The notes: generated by a model from the sequence alone, not told the origin. 64,000 bases of DNA from Choanephora cucurbitarum (GCA_025331435.1 JAIWNI010000014.1:310001-374000), one strand, 5' to 3'; shown: positions 1 through 11,817, counted from the first letter of the stretch. Numbers and translations are program-made.

Positions 1-85
1 ATCAAGAATGACAACAAAAGTGAACTATAGGGTCGTGTGCGTAATTCAAGTGCTGTTTCTTGTATCACTTATAATGTTATAACTT

Positions 86-220
86 TCAGTCAAAGTCGAG
101 ATCAACGTTGAGAGGCTTACGTTCTGTGATCACACTTCGGTTCTTTATAAACACAACAACACCACATAACAAAAGAATGGCACCCAAGCCAAGTGTTATC
201 AGTCGTTTGTGTTGTAACAT
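86..220 (-). CDS. Putative 44-residue single-pass membrane protein
   Basis: An unbroken minus-strand frame of 44 codons runs from an ATG to a TGA. The N-terminus is short and basic (MLQHKR), followed by about 18 hydrophobic residues (roughly residues 8-25, rich in Leu, Gly and Val). A hydrophilic tail with Arg/Lys then ends in the acidic run VDLDFD. This is the layout of a small tail-out membrane protein of the mitochondrial inner membrane or ER. I do not recognise a family. Support is only the coherent topology and clean frame in a region with no other gene. It may be the last exon of a longer gene or a chance ORF. Confidence 0.4.
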   Translation of the reverse strand: MLQHKRLITLGLGAILLLCGVVVFIKNRSVITERKPLNVDLDFD

Positions 221-738
221 ACAAAAGAAAAAGAAAAATAAAAATTAGCCGGTCCCTGAAGAAATTCATATTTTATCGATGACGTTTATAAGGGCCTTAT
301 TGTGATCTATACACTCTATATGGAGGTTGTCTTTTTAAAAAATAAAATAAAATAAAGAACCACAATTTGAGTGACAACTAAAATACTCATCATCACTTTA
401 AACTCCCTCTGACTCAATACCAATTCTTTGATCCTTCCATTTCATGGAAATAATGATGATAACTTTCTTGGCTTTTCAACGAGCAACCTTCCTAAACTAG
501 AAAAGTCATTTTCTTGTTCTGGGAGACATGACGACTCACGTCTCGGCCACACACCTTGTTACTTAGAGGCGTGCATTTTGAAAGATCTGAATCCAATTTT
601 TATAGCAATAAAATGAAACTGTATACTTGACATGTATGATTGGTCATCGGCTATTCTTTTTTCCCTTATAACAGGGTTCATCTTGTTGAGTTTTTCTTTC
701 TTTCTTTCTTTTTCTTTACTGTATTTTTTCTTACAACG
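221..738. other. Intergenic, nothing recognisable
   Basis: AT-rich spacer between the small minus-strand ORF and SDHAF3. A 62-codon plus-strand frame at 428-616 resembles nothing I know and has no gene-like context. The final 60 bases before the SDHAF3 start are a T/C-rich tract (about 690-738), typical of promoters and leaders in this window. Confidence 0.5.
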
Positions 739-1199
739 ATGCCTGGTCCACAACAAACACAAGTATTAATGGCACCCTTAAAGCTCTATAGAGACATTTT
801 ACGTTCTCACCGTGCTTTACCAGCTGCTATGCGTTCTATGGGTGATGACTATGTAAAGTCTGAATTCAAAAGACACAAGACCATTGATAATCCTGCTCAT
901 ATTGTGGGTTTTGTATCTCAATGGCAATCGTAAGCTATCTAAAAAAGGATCATTGTCTTGTACTTGACTGATTCCTCTATTAAAGCTATCTTGATCTCAT
1001 TAAAGAACAGACAGCACCTCTCCCCAAAGATTCACCAGCACCTTCAGACGATCCTCTTGTCCGCAGCTTCAATATGCCCGTCAATGGAGGATGGGGCAAG
1101 AAACTCGATCCTCAACTGTTAGACAAGATGAGTGATGAACAACTAGGTCAACTGTATGAACTTCGATCGGAAGTGAAACGTTCATTAGGTGATGAATAA
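739..1199 (+). CDS. SDHAF3: Succinate dehydrogenase assembly factor 3 (ACN9 family)
   Basis: Two exons (739-929 and 986-1199) join in frame across a 56-nt GT-AG intron, giving about 134 residues. The N-terminal half has the LYR-type start [12 protein letters not shown], in which LYR is the family motif. The C-terminal half ends with [14 protein letters not shown], a signature of SDHAF3/Acn9 proteins. Family members are mitochondrial matrix chaperones that help mature the iron-sulfur subunit of complex II and are needed for growth on acetate. The length matches the family. The stop codon lies inside an AATAAA, and the convergent neighbour's stop is only 13 bp away. SDH4 of the same complex is encoded near 56.2 kb. 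Confidence 0.93.
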
Positions 1200-1212
1200 A
1201 AAAAAATGTTTA

Positions 1213-1955
1213 TTATTTTTTTTCATAATCAGGCACATCGCCACTGAATGTCCAGTGTCTCTGTTCACCTTCTGATAGATGATGACAGTCACCATTGACC
1301 ATGAGTTGCCAAGTACCCTCTTTGAGAACAAGATGAGAAAGAGAGCATACACCACAACGCACAGGATAGTTGGCATCCCCTATTAAACCACGTACAGCAC
1401 AGATAGCAGAAGCAGCATGACCTGCCAACAGGATAGTCTTGGGAGGATCAGGTTCAGCATTGAGCCTGGCCAACAGTTGATCTATTCCTTTCTTGACACG
1501 TACATGACAGTCGTGGGTTGTTTCAATACCTTCAGGTAGAGCAATAGAAGAAGTGTGAGGTTGAATAGGAAACAAGCGTTCTAAATCAGAAAGAGGAGCA
1601 GGAGGAAGATAACGATCATGGGCTTTACCATACCATTCACTTATGAAACTATTAGATTAGATATATATATAAAAGAATAACATCTCTCTTCTTACGCCAT
1701 GCTATAATCTACAAAAATAGGTGTGTCTGTTGCATCAGCCAAAGGACGCACTGTCTCAAGTACACGATAGAAAGGAGAAGCATAGATACGATCAATGGAT
1801 TTATTGCTTAGGAAATCAGCCAGTTCCTTTGCTTGTTGTCTTCCTACTTGAGAAAGAGGTGGGTCATTTGAAAGGCCTGTAGGCAGTGGGGGATTTAGAT
1901 TGACCCAGTCTTCACGAAACCCATGACGAACAACCCATATGTCTTTTACAGCCAT
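1213..1955 (-). CDS. Histidine phosphatase superfamily protein, TFC7/YNL108C-like
   Basis: Two exons (1955-1696 and 1648-1213) encode about 231 residues. The start carries the phosphohistidine motif VVRHGFRE. LSQVGRQQAKELADF and IYASPFYRVLETVRP follow as in the phosphoglycerate mutase-like fold, and the second catalytic histidine is in LLAGHAAS. The C-terminus, with NGDCHHLSEGEQRHWTF, resembles the fungal branch that includes the TFIIIC subunit tau55 (Tfc7) and its yeast paralogue YNL108C. The fold is secure. The role in Pol III transcription is inferred from that resemblance, and it could instead be a free small-molecule phosphatase. An ACGCGT box lies about 30 bp upstream of the start. Confidence 0.82.
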
Positions 1956-2250
1956 TGTATAGAAAAAAAAAAAAAGAAAAAAAAATGACGCGTTTCATTC
2001 ATAATGCAATACGTTTGAATGTTATCTTTTGATATCAATCTGAGATTCATTTGCATTAAACTGCTTTTCCAAAAATAGATTGTTATAAAGTACTCAATCT
2101 AATTTTATTGAGATATTTTTAATAGAGAGGGAAATATAAGAAAAAAGTGTTGACAACATTAGCAATAACCTAGAATTAGGAGAGAGAGAAAGAAAATAAA
2201 CCCAAAGGACATAGCCAGAAGAATAATAGAAAAAAAAAGAAAGAAAAAGA

Positions 2251-4407
2251 TTAAAGGTCTTCGAACAATCGTGTATTGGATAGATGAAAAGGTTTAGAAG
2301 ATTGTGATGGCTTACGTTCATCCATAAGAGCGTGTATATCAGTGGGTTTACGAGCATAATTCATATCTCCATTATCATTTGGATCAGGTAAAAAAGCATG
2401 ATTGTTACTGGGTGAATTGGTGGTGGTGGTGGTATCAGGATGGAATGTCGTATAAGGTTGTGGTTGATGTGGAGAACCAAGTCCTGCCTTTGTTTGACTA
2501 CGTAAACTAAAAAGAGAGCAGAGGGTTAGATGATGTTTAGATAGTGTCAGTGTCATAAATTATACCTTAAAATGATCAATATAATAAATAATAAATAATA
2601 AATAATAATAATAAAAATAAAAAAAAAAAAGATATTATATTGGGGTTTTTTTTTCAGTCTAATAAAATGATATATACTTACACTCTACTGCTGGAAGGAC
2701 CTGTAGGTGGGTGGAAGTGGGTGCGTTTTACAGAGAAAAGAGGATCAGCAATGCTTGGTTCGATTGGATTGGGTTCATCAGCCAATACCCTCTTTCTCTC
2801 ATACTTACCACCTAATTGATGTTGTTGCGATGATGATGATGGTGGTGGTGGTTGATTATCTCTGACCAACATTCTACCTCCTCCTCCTCCTCCTCCTCCG
2901 CCTCCTCCTGAACTTGGGTATCCTAATTGAGGTACATAAGGATCTTGAAAGGTAGGTGACTGTTGTTGTTGTATAGGCTGTAAAGTAGTAGGTGAATTAC
3001 CACCAGAGAAATAACCAGGTGATTTATGTTGAAGGATCTTTTGTTGTTGTTGATATTGAAGCATCACATCATCTAGACGCTTTGAAGTCTCGGGTGATTT
3101 CCTGTCTGTATGATAGGTAGCCCTAAGATTGGCTGAGGGTAGAGGTGCACCACTATTGCCATTGGTAGGCATAGCACTCGGCATTCTTCTGGAATTCACA
3201 TCAAAGGGAGCATTTGACATGTACATAGGATTCATATTGCTCTCTTGTTGGTAACTGGTGGCTTTCTTTTCTTGAAGTTTACGAATGGTCCAATCAAACA
3301 CATAATCATATTGAAAGCCTTCACGTACAAACAAATCTCGAAATAGTTTACGCAGATAAGAATAATCAGGCTTATCATCAAATCGAAGTGATCGTACATA
3401 GTTAAGATAGATGGCAAATTCCTGATGAAGACCACGGCATAGTGCATCAGCAGGTGTTGTCATCTTCTTTTCCATGATCTTGTCATATTTCTCTTTCTTT
3501 GTTCTGGCACGAATACCTTGCCAAGGTAATTGACCTCGACAGAAATAGACCAAGATATAGCCTAATGATTCAAGATCATCGCGCCGTGATTGTTCTAATA
3601 AAGTAAGTCAATTAAAAAAAAAAAGAGGTGCTTATTCATATAATGAGATAGTACCTATGCCTAAATGTGTATTGACACTAGCATAACGGGGTGTTCCCGT
3701 CAGATTCTTGTTTTCTCTGTAGGGTATATGTACATTGCTCTTTGGATCTCTAAATCGCTTAGCCAGACCAAAATCAATCATATTCACCTGATTTCCGCGT
3801 TTACCAATGCCCATCAAAAAGTTGTCAGGTTTAATATCTCTATGAATAAAACCTATACAGGAGAAAGAGTTCATATACATAATGAAACATCACTTTTTTT
3901 TTTTTACCTTTTGAATGGACATATTCTACGCGTGATAACTAAAGAAAATAGATTTAATATAAAAAATACATAAAAGAAGGGAGTGTTATCAATACCAATT
4001 GATCAGCCAACAATAAGACTGTCTTGAGTGAAAACCGTCTTTTACAGTAATTAAACAAATCTTCCATAGAGGGACCAAGCAAATCCATAACAAGCACATT
4101 AAAATCACCTTCTCTGCCATACCATCGCACAAAAGGAATACCAACACCACCAGCCAATGTCTTGTAGACTCTGGCTTCATATTCAAGTTGAGGATGAGCT
4201 GCACGAATACTCTCTAGTTTGACAGCAATATCTTCTCCACTCATGATATTAGTGCCTATAGAACAAGGTGAGATGAATAGCTTCATCTTTTTTTTTTTTT
4301 ATTTGATTTATACCCAAGTAGATTTCACCAAAAGAACCTGCACCAATCTTTCGACCCAGTTTATACTTTGTGCCTATAATAATCTCTCTTCCTTCTAAAG
4401 TGGACAT
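2251..4407 (-). CDS. Casein kinase 1, delta/epsilon-like (Hhp/Hrr25 type)
   Basis: At least six exons on the minus strand start at [20 protein letters not shown]. The glycine loop [11 protein letters not shown], the VAIE-type segment IAVKLESI, the catalytic loop [15 protein letters not shown] in [10 protein letters not shown], and the CK1-specific SVNTHLGI...[12 protein letters not shown] are all present and in order. The kinase domain is followed by a variable tail of about 200 residues holding a run of about 11 glycines (near 2877-2908) and Gln-, Pro- and Thr-rich stretches, ending FEDL. CK1 delta/epsilon kinases phosphorylate pre-primed serines and act in DNA repair, ribosome maturation, clocks and vesicle traffic. 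The tail is probably autoregulatory. An (AC)n run and A/T-rich promoter lie upstream (4410-4680). Confidence 0.93.
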
Positions 4408-4686
4408 GGTGTTTATTTTATTTTAATAAAAAAAAAAGGAAAGAGAGATGAGAAATAAGATGAGAAAGAGAAGAAGAAAAAAAAAATTAAAACACACACA
4501 CACACATTCACTGGGGAAAAAAACATGTGTTGCAGGTGGATAGTAAGAAAAAATTAAAAAAAAACAGACGGAGTATGAATAATAGAGCGGTTTTTTGAGT
4601 GGTTGACAAATCAAAGGAGAGAATGAGATTGACGACTTACCTTTTTAAGAACATGGTTCAGAAAAAGGGAAGGATCAACATTTAGA
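4408..4686. promoter_or_regulatory. CK1 upstream region
   Basis: About 280 bp between the CK1 start codon and the decayed transposon. It contains purine-rich tracts and a short (AC)n microsatellite around 4491-4505. No TATA element or other recognised site is evident. On position alone it is the CK1 promoter and 5' leader. Confidence 0.35.
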
Positions 4687-6037
4687 TAAGTTACCTCTAA
4701 ACAGATAATCAAAATAACCTCCTATTTTACACCTTTTCCGGAAATAGATTGCACGCTTGAAAGAAAAGACACTTCTTTCGAAGAGATTGCACATACTCAG
4801 AATTACAAGAAACATATGCAATGAGCCTCAATTTTTTTTTCAAGAAGACGGAAAGGACAGTGTATTTGATGAGTACGGCAATGAACCAGTTGAAATGGAA
4901 GTTGATAACGAGCAGTTTCCGCTTGAGGACGTTACTAACTATGACACCTACATGGTACTTGAAGCCTCCTGAAAGATGAGAGAAAATGAAAATGGTCAAA
5001 GCCGAGATTGTCGCTGATCATAGTCAGCGCAAATACGCCAGACATAGTGACGAGAAAAAAAGGAGCGCTTTTTCTCGTCTACATTAGAGGCTATCAAGTT
5101 CCTGAAAAAGAGCTGGACGTACCTAAGCGTACCGCTCACTATTGGTTCAAGAAGGAAGGAAGACGCAGCTCAAAAGAGAATCGAACAACCTGAGTTAACT
5201 CATGAGAAGAAAGTTGGACGACCACAAAAATTCTCAACGAAGAGCACAAACGTTTCTTGCTCCAGAAAAAAGACCCTAGAGCCACTGTAAATGAAGCAAT
5301 GGGAAAGCCTCACCAGCCAATTTGAAGGACCTAAAACTGATGTCCATGATTTTATGGTCAATGATTGTGCCCTTACCATTTAAGAAAGCTTAGTTTGAGC
5401 TCTAAAAAATTCTCTTCGCAGCATTGAAGCACGCTTTCAATGGGCAACCAATTTGATGCAGACAGACATCGACTTTCAAAGTAACTGTGTTTTCATTGAC
5501 GAGTCTGCTTTCCATATCAACTTGAGCCCGTACTATGGCCTGGTCGACTAAAGGTAACTCGAGCTACTGTTGTTCAGCCCAAGACGAGAGCTAGAACAAT
5601 CACTATTTTGGGAGCAATGTCGTCGCAGAGTGTTATTCACATGAAGGTTAGAGTAGCCCTATCAAGAAAGCTCAAAGAAAAGAAAGGTCACAGGTGAGAC
5701 AAAGGCAAAAAAAAAGACAGTAGGAACTGTTCTTGGTCACTATTTCAATTTCATTTCTGACACATTGGATGTACTTGATTGACTATGAGCTCCTATCCAT
5801 ATTTCAGATCAGATTCAGAAGCTGATTGTCAGTATGTGTGTATCTTCCACCTTATTCCCCTGAGCTTAATCCAATGGAGCAGTTCTGGTCTGTGGTTAAG
5901 AGTAAGGTGAAGAGAGAGAGAGAGAAGTTGTTGAAGGAGGAGACTTTGACTTGAAGAATAGTTGATGCTTGTAACAGTGTCTATTTGGAAGATCTTCGTG
6001 GCTTCTGTCGAACGATTCTATTTCGTGGTAACTTAAG
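4687..6037 (+). mobile_element. Degenerate Tc1/mariner DNA transposon
   Basis: The segment is about 1.35 kb, the usual size of Tc1/mariner elements. It is bounded by imperfect terminal inverted repeats: TAAGTTACC at 4687-4695 and its reverse complement GGTAACTTA at 6027-6035, with weaker similarity continuing inwards for about a dozen bases. The interior holds a broken transposase. The TA target-site duplication is not clean, so the exact ends are uncertain. It interrupts the spacer between CK1 and the WD40 gene without touching either coding region. Confidence 0.6.
4757..5975 (+). pseudogene. Tc1/mariner transposase remnant
   Basis: Fragments of a transposase appear in several plus-strand frames, separated by stops and frameshifts. 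There is an acidic N-terminal stretch (about 4840-4970), then a helix-turn-helix-like piece ending AHYWFKKE (about 5090-5160). Next comes the first catalytic aspartate region with FIDESAFHINL (about 5490-5525). Last is the C-terminal YLPPYSPELNPMEQFWSVVK (about 5845-5905), which carries the final acidic residue of the DDE triad. That last motif is diagnostic of the Tc1/IS630 family. The copy cannot encode a working enzyme. Confidence 0.8.
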
Positions 6038-6119
6038 GATATTAATCCCAGATGGTAGCTAGCTAAGAGCCTGAGATGTCTTAAGTTACCAGGAAATAAT
6101 TGTTAAGATAGAATGCAAA

Positions 6120-6640
6120 GTTACTTGAGATTATTTATTTATAAAATTATTGTCTTTGCGTATTTGCTCTAGTGAGATGATTGTATTTGCCCATAAATGC
6201 TTGTAAGGCATTTAAGGATGATTACAAGTTGCTTTTTGCATCTTCAAGTGTGGTAGGATTTTTAAGTTTTAGCATATTGCTTCGATTATAATACAAAGTA
6301 GATATCATATTGTTTGCTTGGGAGAGTTCGGCTTGAATTTGAGAGATTTCTTCAGCAACACTATTCTTCAATGATAGGCGCATCATTAGAAAAGATGTTG
6401 TTTGCGAGAGGTAAAGAGAAGTTCAAGTGAGGAGCATGAAGCTTCAACAGGTGCATATTTGTTAGCGTTTGTTTCTCACTTTGCCTTTTTCATATCACTA
6501 CAGAGAATGATTGAAGAATCACTGCCTGCTGAAGAAGAGCAATCTTCATTTTCTTTCGATCAATATTCAGTGGTATTGAAGCCGACAGTTCGTTTCTTGA
6601 AGTCTACGTCTCCAGACCGCAAGAATCTATAAACTAACTT
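6120..6640 (-). pseudogene. Decayed coding remnant of unknown family
   Basis: On the minus strand, protein-like stretches can be read in more than one frame, with interruptions. The upstream part contains DFKKRTVGFNTTEY and a Ser/Glu-rich piece. The downstream part (about 6215-6365) contains a coiled-coil-like segment, VAEEISQIQAELSQANN, with LYYNRSNMLKLKNPT following. Codon texture looks coding but there are in-frame stops. I do not recognise the family. It may be a relic of a repeat-associated gene next to the transposon. Confidence 0.35.
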
Positions 6641-7062
6641 CTGCATTAAAAAAAAGGATAAAAATGTGATAGATCATTGAATTTGCTTATGAACCTTGAT
6701 TGGAATTCATGTACGATTGAATTTTGTCAGAGATAATGGCTTAATCCTATGAGATGATAGTTGGATGTGTTTACTCCTTTTTAATGCTGTTTGAACAAAG
6801 TATGTTTACAGAGTCTATAACTAAAAAGTATTGAGCTAGTTGGTGAAGGAATTCGATGATTCAGCATATCAAATAAAAGGCATCATTCCCTTCTTAGTGA
6901 TGTATCCTTCTTGAAATAAGAAGCATAGTAAGAGAGAGAATTGGGACAATCAAGGGTTTTATTTGTCTCAAAATGAAACATTTGAAAATCAAATCCATTT
7001 CAGACTCAATCAGTTAAAAACTTTTTTTTTCTCATTCTATTTTTCAACTTAATTAGTAAGCC
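6641..7062. other. Intergenic, nothing recognisable
   Basis: AT-rich spacer upstream of the WD40 gene, ending in a T-rich tract (7021-7050). I see no ORF or repeat that I can defend. Confidence 0.5.
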
Positions 7063-8536
7063 ATGTCTGCACACGATCAAGTAAAGTAACTTCCTATAAA
7101 CAACGAACACTACAGCTCATGAAATCAAACAGTTTAACGAAGAAACCGATGATCTCGTTGAAGAAGAATATCTTCAAGAGAACGATATTCAAGAAGAAGA
7201 AGTACCTGACTTGGATCATGGTGAACCCATGGACGACGACGACGACGATAATCAAGAAGGTATGTAAACCAAAAGAAGCCAAACACAGTCAATTCATATT
7301 AGATGATTGTTTAGACGCCTTGGAAGGATTTGAAGTAAGAGAAGGTGAAGATGAAAACACAATGGAAATTGTAGATGATTCAGTTCAAGGCTTTTTCGAT
7401 CACCGTGAACCTGTGTATGCAGTCGCCATGCACCCTACCAGTAATGGTATCATTGTCAGTGGTGGTGGTGATGACAAGAGTTATCTCTGGCGTTGTGATA
7501 CAGGCGAGACCTTGGTCTGTTTAGATGGTCATACAGATTCAGTGACTGCCGTTGCCTTTAGTTGTGATGGTAAATATGTTGCCTCTGCTGCCATGGACGG
7601 TAAGGTGCGTGTCTGGAATGCAGAGACAGGTGATTTCTGTGTGGCCGTAGATGGTCCTGATGAAATCATCTGGATTGATTGGCATCCTAAGGGTAATATC
7701 CTCTTGGCTGGTGCCAGTGATGCCTCTATCTGGATGTGGGCAAGTAAAGTATGAATTCAACATGATCGAATGTCTACTTATCCTTTTTAAAGTGCCTAGT
7801 GGTAAATTCATGAATGTGTTCAGTGGTCATGCTGCTCCTGTTACCTCAGGTCGATTCACACCTGATGGTAAGAAGATTGTCTCTACCTCTGAAGATGTTA
7901 GTTTTATCATTTGGGATCCCAAGTCTGCCATGGCTGAATTCCGTCTGTCGGGTGATGACGCTCGTTTCCATGCAGACCCTATCACCTCTGTCAGTGTCAA
8001 CAAGGAAAGCACGTTGGCTATCACAGGTGATGCTGCTGGTAAGGCTCGATTGATCAACATCTTGAATGGTCAGATTGTAGCCTCATTAGAAAACCATTCT
8101 GAATCAGTTGAAACCTCATGCTTTTGTGATGCGTAAGTGTCTGTCTAGAGCATTCAGAGAGATATTAACAACAACAGATTAGTTTGCCATTAGCTGCTAC
8201 TGGATCAGTGGATGGTACTATTTCCATTTGGGATGTTCAAACCCAACGTCTTCGTGCTACTTTAAGTCATGAAGATGCTGTCATCAAAGTCAAGTTTGTC
8301 AAGAATTCACCTATGCTTGTCTCCTGTTCTGCCGATAAGACTGTGAAGGTATGGGATGCCCGTACTGGTCAATGTGTCAAATCTTGGTCTGGTCATCGTG
8401 ATACTGTATTGGATATTGCTGTTGCAGAGTAAGTGATTGAACAGAGCCTAGACTGTGTACTAATATCTATGTTAGTGATGGTAATGTGGTTGTCTCTGCT
8501 TCTGATGATGGTACATGTCTTGTCTTTAGTATGTAG
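7063..8536 (+). CDS. WD40-repeat ribosome-assembly chaperone, AAMP/Sqt1-like
   Basis: Six exons, about 7063-7080, 7133-7259, 7303-7743, 7793-8132, 8183-8428 and 8476-8536. The first coding exon is only 18 nt (MSAHDQ). The second encodes a strongly acidic stretch with a run of aspartates, as in AAMP and Sqt1. After it come WD repeats such as HPTSNGIIVSGGGDDKSYLW, VRVWNAETGD and VKVWDARTGQCVKSW. The acidic N-terminus plus WD repeats and the WMWAMPSGKFMNVFSGH junction fit the Sqt1/AAMP family. Sqt1 protects ribosomal protein uL16 (Rpl10) before 60S loading. AAMP has animal cell-migration roles. I favour the ribosomal role here. EMG1, another ribosome-biogenesis gene, is its convergent neighbour 94 bp away. 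Confidence 0.85.
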
Positions 8537-8630
8537 TCATCATGTTCAAATCATAGTTTATATGTGGATGTATTTCATATGTATAAAGGCATGTACAATA
8601 ATAGAGAATAATAATAAAAAATAAACACAA

Positions 8631-9553
8631 CTACATAATATCCCATAAATCTTCAAATGCACAACATACTTTTCCACAAGCAACTGAGGCTGATAAAGCA
8701 TAGCTTGAGATACCTATCTTCTCTAATGCATATTCATCAGCAAAAGTATCAGGTCCCTTAGCCATAGCACCCACAGCAACAACCACAGGCTGACCTTCAG
8801 GCATTTCTTTAAAGAAGTTATATAGCCTTACTTTGGGTGCATTCCATGATAAGGCTAAATAATAATAATAATAATCAGAATCCAATCTAGAACAATATAC
8901 TGCTATTTTTACCTATCTTTCTTGCATTGGTAGGTAAATACTGACTGACTGGAGGTGGAATGATCTCTAATAACTTGGTATGTCCTTCCATATCGCCTGA
9001 AATACTGCCTCTTTCTAGCAATTGAACTAATCATCGATTGAATTTTTAATAGAACATTTGCTTGTCTTTTCAGTAAACTTACCCATCAATCCTGAGAAGC
9101 GCTTGATCGTTCTTGGTATACGGCATGCAGGATTAATACGGATCACAACACCTTTGGCTGTATGAATATAGACCTAAATGACTTTAACTTCAATATGTCA
9201 TCTTAGTTTGTATTCTAATGTTACCTCCAAGTGACCAGACTTGTTGAGAGGACTGTCTAATAAAGTCAAAAGACACTATAGAAATGGGGTTATCAAAAGC
9301 GCGTGAAACGATTGGGCTGACTTACTTGATGAACAATATCAGGTCTGGCATCAGCAATATCTCTTCCTAATCTCTTGAGAACAGACTGATGTTCATCACA
9401 GTTCAAGAGTTGCATTTTACTGTCATGACGAAGGGAATTGACTCGAGCTGTTTCTAGAGAAGCATTTTCAAGTACAATCACCACTTTGCGACTCTGTGGT
9501 TCAACTGGCTGTCCTTGTGTTGGGGCTTCGTGCCAGGAAGAATCGTCTGACAT
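8631..9553 (-). CDS. EMG1: rRNA pseudouridine N1-methyltransferase (Nep1)
   Basis: Minus-strand gene of about five exons starting MSDDSSWHEAPTQGQ. Recognisable SPOUT-family segments are VVIVLENASLETA, RPDIVHQ, LLDSPLNKSGHLEVYIHT, INPACRIPRTIKRFSGLMG, and near the end ISSYALSASVACGKVCCAFE. Emg1/Nep1 methylates a specific pseudouridine in 18S rRNA and is essential for 40S assembly in the nucleolus. The order and content match the family over its full length. A short AAT trinucleotide run sits in the last intron (about 8860-8875). Confidence 0.95.
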
Positions 9554-9860
9554 GATCTTGAAAGTTTTTTTTTTAAAAAAATACTTGCAAAAAAAAAAAA
9601 ATAAAGAGGCTAGGGGCTTTTTTTTTTATACAATGAAAATGATAGACACACTCTTTATTTTAGGAATAAATCAAATTGATTTTTGAGACAAATTTTTTGA
9701 GATTCAAGAAAGAACAAACTACATGCTAAGATAGCCCACTTATCTCTTTTTCAGTCTGAGATTTGATTTGGAAGGTTTTCCCTAGAATGATAAATTCACA
9801 ACCATGTTCTTTTTTTTTTCTTTTTTCTTTTTCTTTAAAAAGAATCAAATTTGAATCAGT

Positions 9861-11805
9861 ATGCCTTCAACGGCAACAGAAAATGCACCCTTATTAAATC
9901 AATCATCACATTATGGATCAGTAGAAGTGCAAGATGAGGATACAGGAATGATTTCTGTTGTCACTTCCATAGGCAATAAATCCCATGATGATGATTTATT
10001 GGCCAAAAGATTAAAAGGTGCTTCTCTGATGGTTGTCTTGGTTGGGTAAAAAAAAAAAAGAGAAAAATAAGAGGCTACTTGTAGATTAAGAACATCATTA
10101 GTTTATGGATAGGTGTTGGTCTATCCTCATTAGATGCTTCTATTGTAGCTACCATTTACCCTCAAATTGGTACTGAATTCAAAAGGTAAGAATGATTATC
10201 TATCGAAAGACTTTATTGACAGCCTCATTTAGATCCAATGAAATTGTTTGGATTGCAACAGCTTATATGTTGAGCTACACAGCTCTTCAACCTTTATGTA
10301 AAGATAGATAAAAAAAAAGAAGGTTCTGTACTACCCTAACGCAAAATCAATTTTTATTTAGATGGCCGAGTCTCGGATGCTTTAGGTAGAAGAAGAACCA
10401 TTTTGTTTGCCACCATCGTGTTCTTTATTGGATCTGGTTTGTGTGGTGCCTCTAATTCGCTATGGGCATTAGTGATCTCGAGAACAATTGCAGGTGTAGG
10501 TGGTGGTGGTATGAATACCATGTCAGCTGTCATCACAAGTGATCTAGTGTCATTGCGTGAACGAGGTAAATACCAAGGATATGCTAATATTGCTTATGGG
10601 GTAAGTGATAGCTACTATCTGTATTGCATACTCTAAAAAATCATATTGTTAGTTGGGTTCTGTGATTGGTGCACCCTTAGGTGGTTTGATTACAGACAAT
10701 GTAGGTTGGCGATACTGTTTCTATATCAACCTGCCTCTCTTGTTGATCTCTATCTATGTCGGTATCTATCTCTTGACTGACTACAATTTAGAAGAAGAAG
10801 AAGATGGATCTGGTATCTACCAACGATTCAAGAAGATTGATTTCTTGGGTGCCTTCTTTGTGGTCATTTCAGTCGTCTGTTTCCTGGTGGCTACCTCTCT
10901 CGGTGGTAATTCCCTTGCCTGGACTGATCCTGTTGTCTATGGCCTGTTGATTGCCTCTGTCTTGATGGCCACCTGCTTTTGTTGGGTAGAGGCCAAGGTA
11001 GCTCAGAACCCACTGATGCCATGGCACATCATCTCAAAGCGTACTCCCTTTGCCTCTTCCTTGGTCAACTTCTTTGGTGTGATGTGTTCCTTTGCCATGA
11101 CCTATACCACCCCCCTTTTCTTTCAAGGTGTCTTGGGCTACAGTTCATCTCAAGCAGGTCTGTTCTTCTTGCCAAAGGTGATTGCCATGTCCTGTGGTTC
11201 ACTTGCCTCAGGCTTCTGGATGGCCAGGACAGGTGAGTATTGTCGATTCATTACCTTTTCTGCCTTGGTTGCCTTGATCTCCATGATCGGTATCAGTTTA
11301 TGGACAGCCGAGACTTCACTTGTCTTTATTGTCATCTGTCTGATTCTGGACGGATTCTCTTCAGGCTCTCTTGTGACGACCGCACTTGTCTCTATGCTCT
11401 CGTGTGTCAACAGTACAGGTAAAAGTTGATTTAGAATACGATAGATGAAATTGATGGACTTACATGCAAATAGATATGGCTACCATTACCTCTATTTCCT
11501 ATCTCTTTCGTTCTACAGGTGGAGTGATCGGTATCTCCGTCACTTCTGCCATTTTCCAAGGTGTGGTGAAACAGGTCTTATCTGAACGTATCACAGGCCC
11601 TGATAGAGAAGCGATAATCGAGATTGCACGTAAATCCATGAACCAAGTAAGAGAATTGTTACCTCCTGATGCACTTGAGATTGTGCTGGATACATATCAA
11701 GTAGCTGTTAGTTATGCTTTCTATTTCTGTGCCTTCATCTCTCTTCTGAGTGTCATTTCCACTCTATTTATTCAACAATATCAATTACACTCTAAATTAA
11801 AATAA
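9861..11805 (+). CDS. DHA2-family MFS transporter (vacuolar/basic amino-acid or drug type)
   Basis: About six exons encode a 14-segment major facilitator. The N-terminal tail, MPSTATENAPLL, has an acidic dileucine-like NAPLL element often seen on vacuolar transporters. Motif D1/A features include LDASIVATIYPQIG, LYGRVSDALGRRRTI, and ISRTIAGVGGGGMN (motif C-like). GSVIGAPLGGLITDNVGWRYCFYINLPL follows across an intron. These are typical of the DHA2 group that includes Vba1, Fnx1 and fungal drug/H+ antiporters. Substrate cannot be assigned from sequence. Vacuolar basic amino-acid import is plausible because of the tail. The stop codon overlaps an AATAAA. Confidence 0.9.
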
Positions 11806-11817
11806 ACTTGCATTTTT

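Noticed and set aside
3925..3940. ACGCGT inside a CK1 intron
   Set aside because: A single intragenic copy, easily due to chance; not listed as regulatory.
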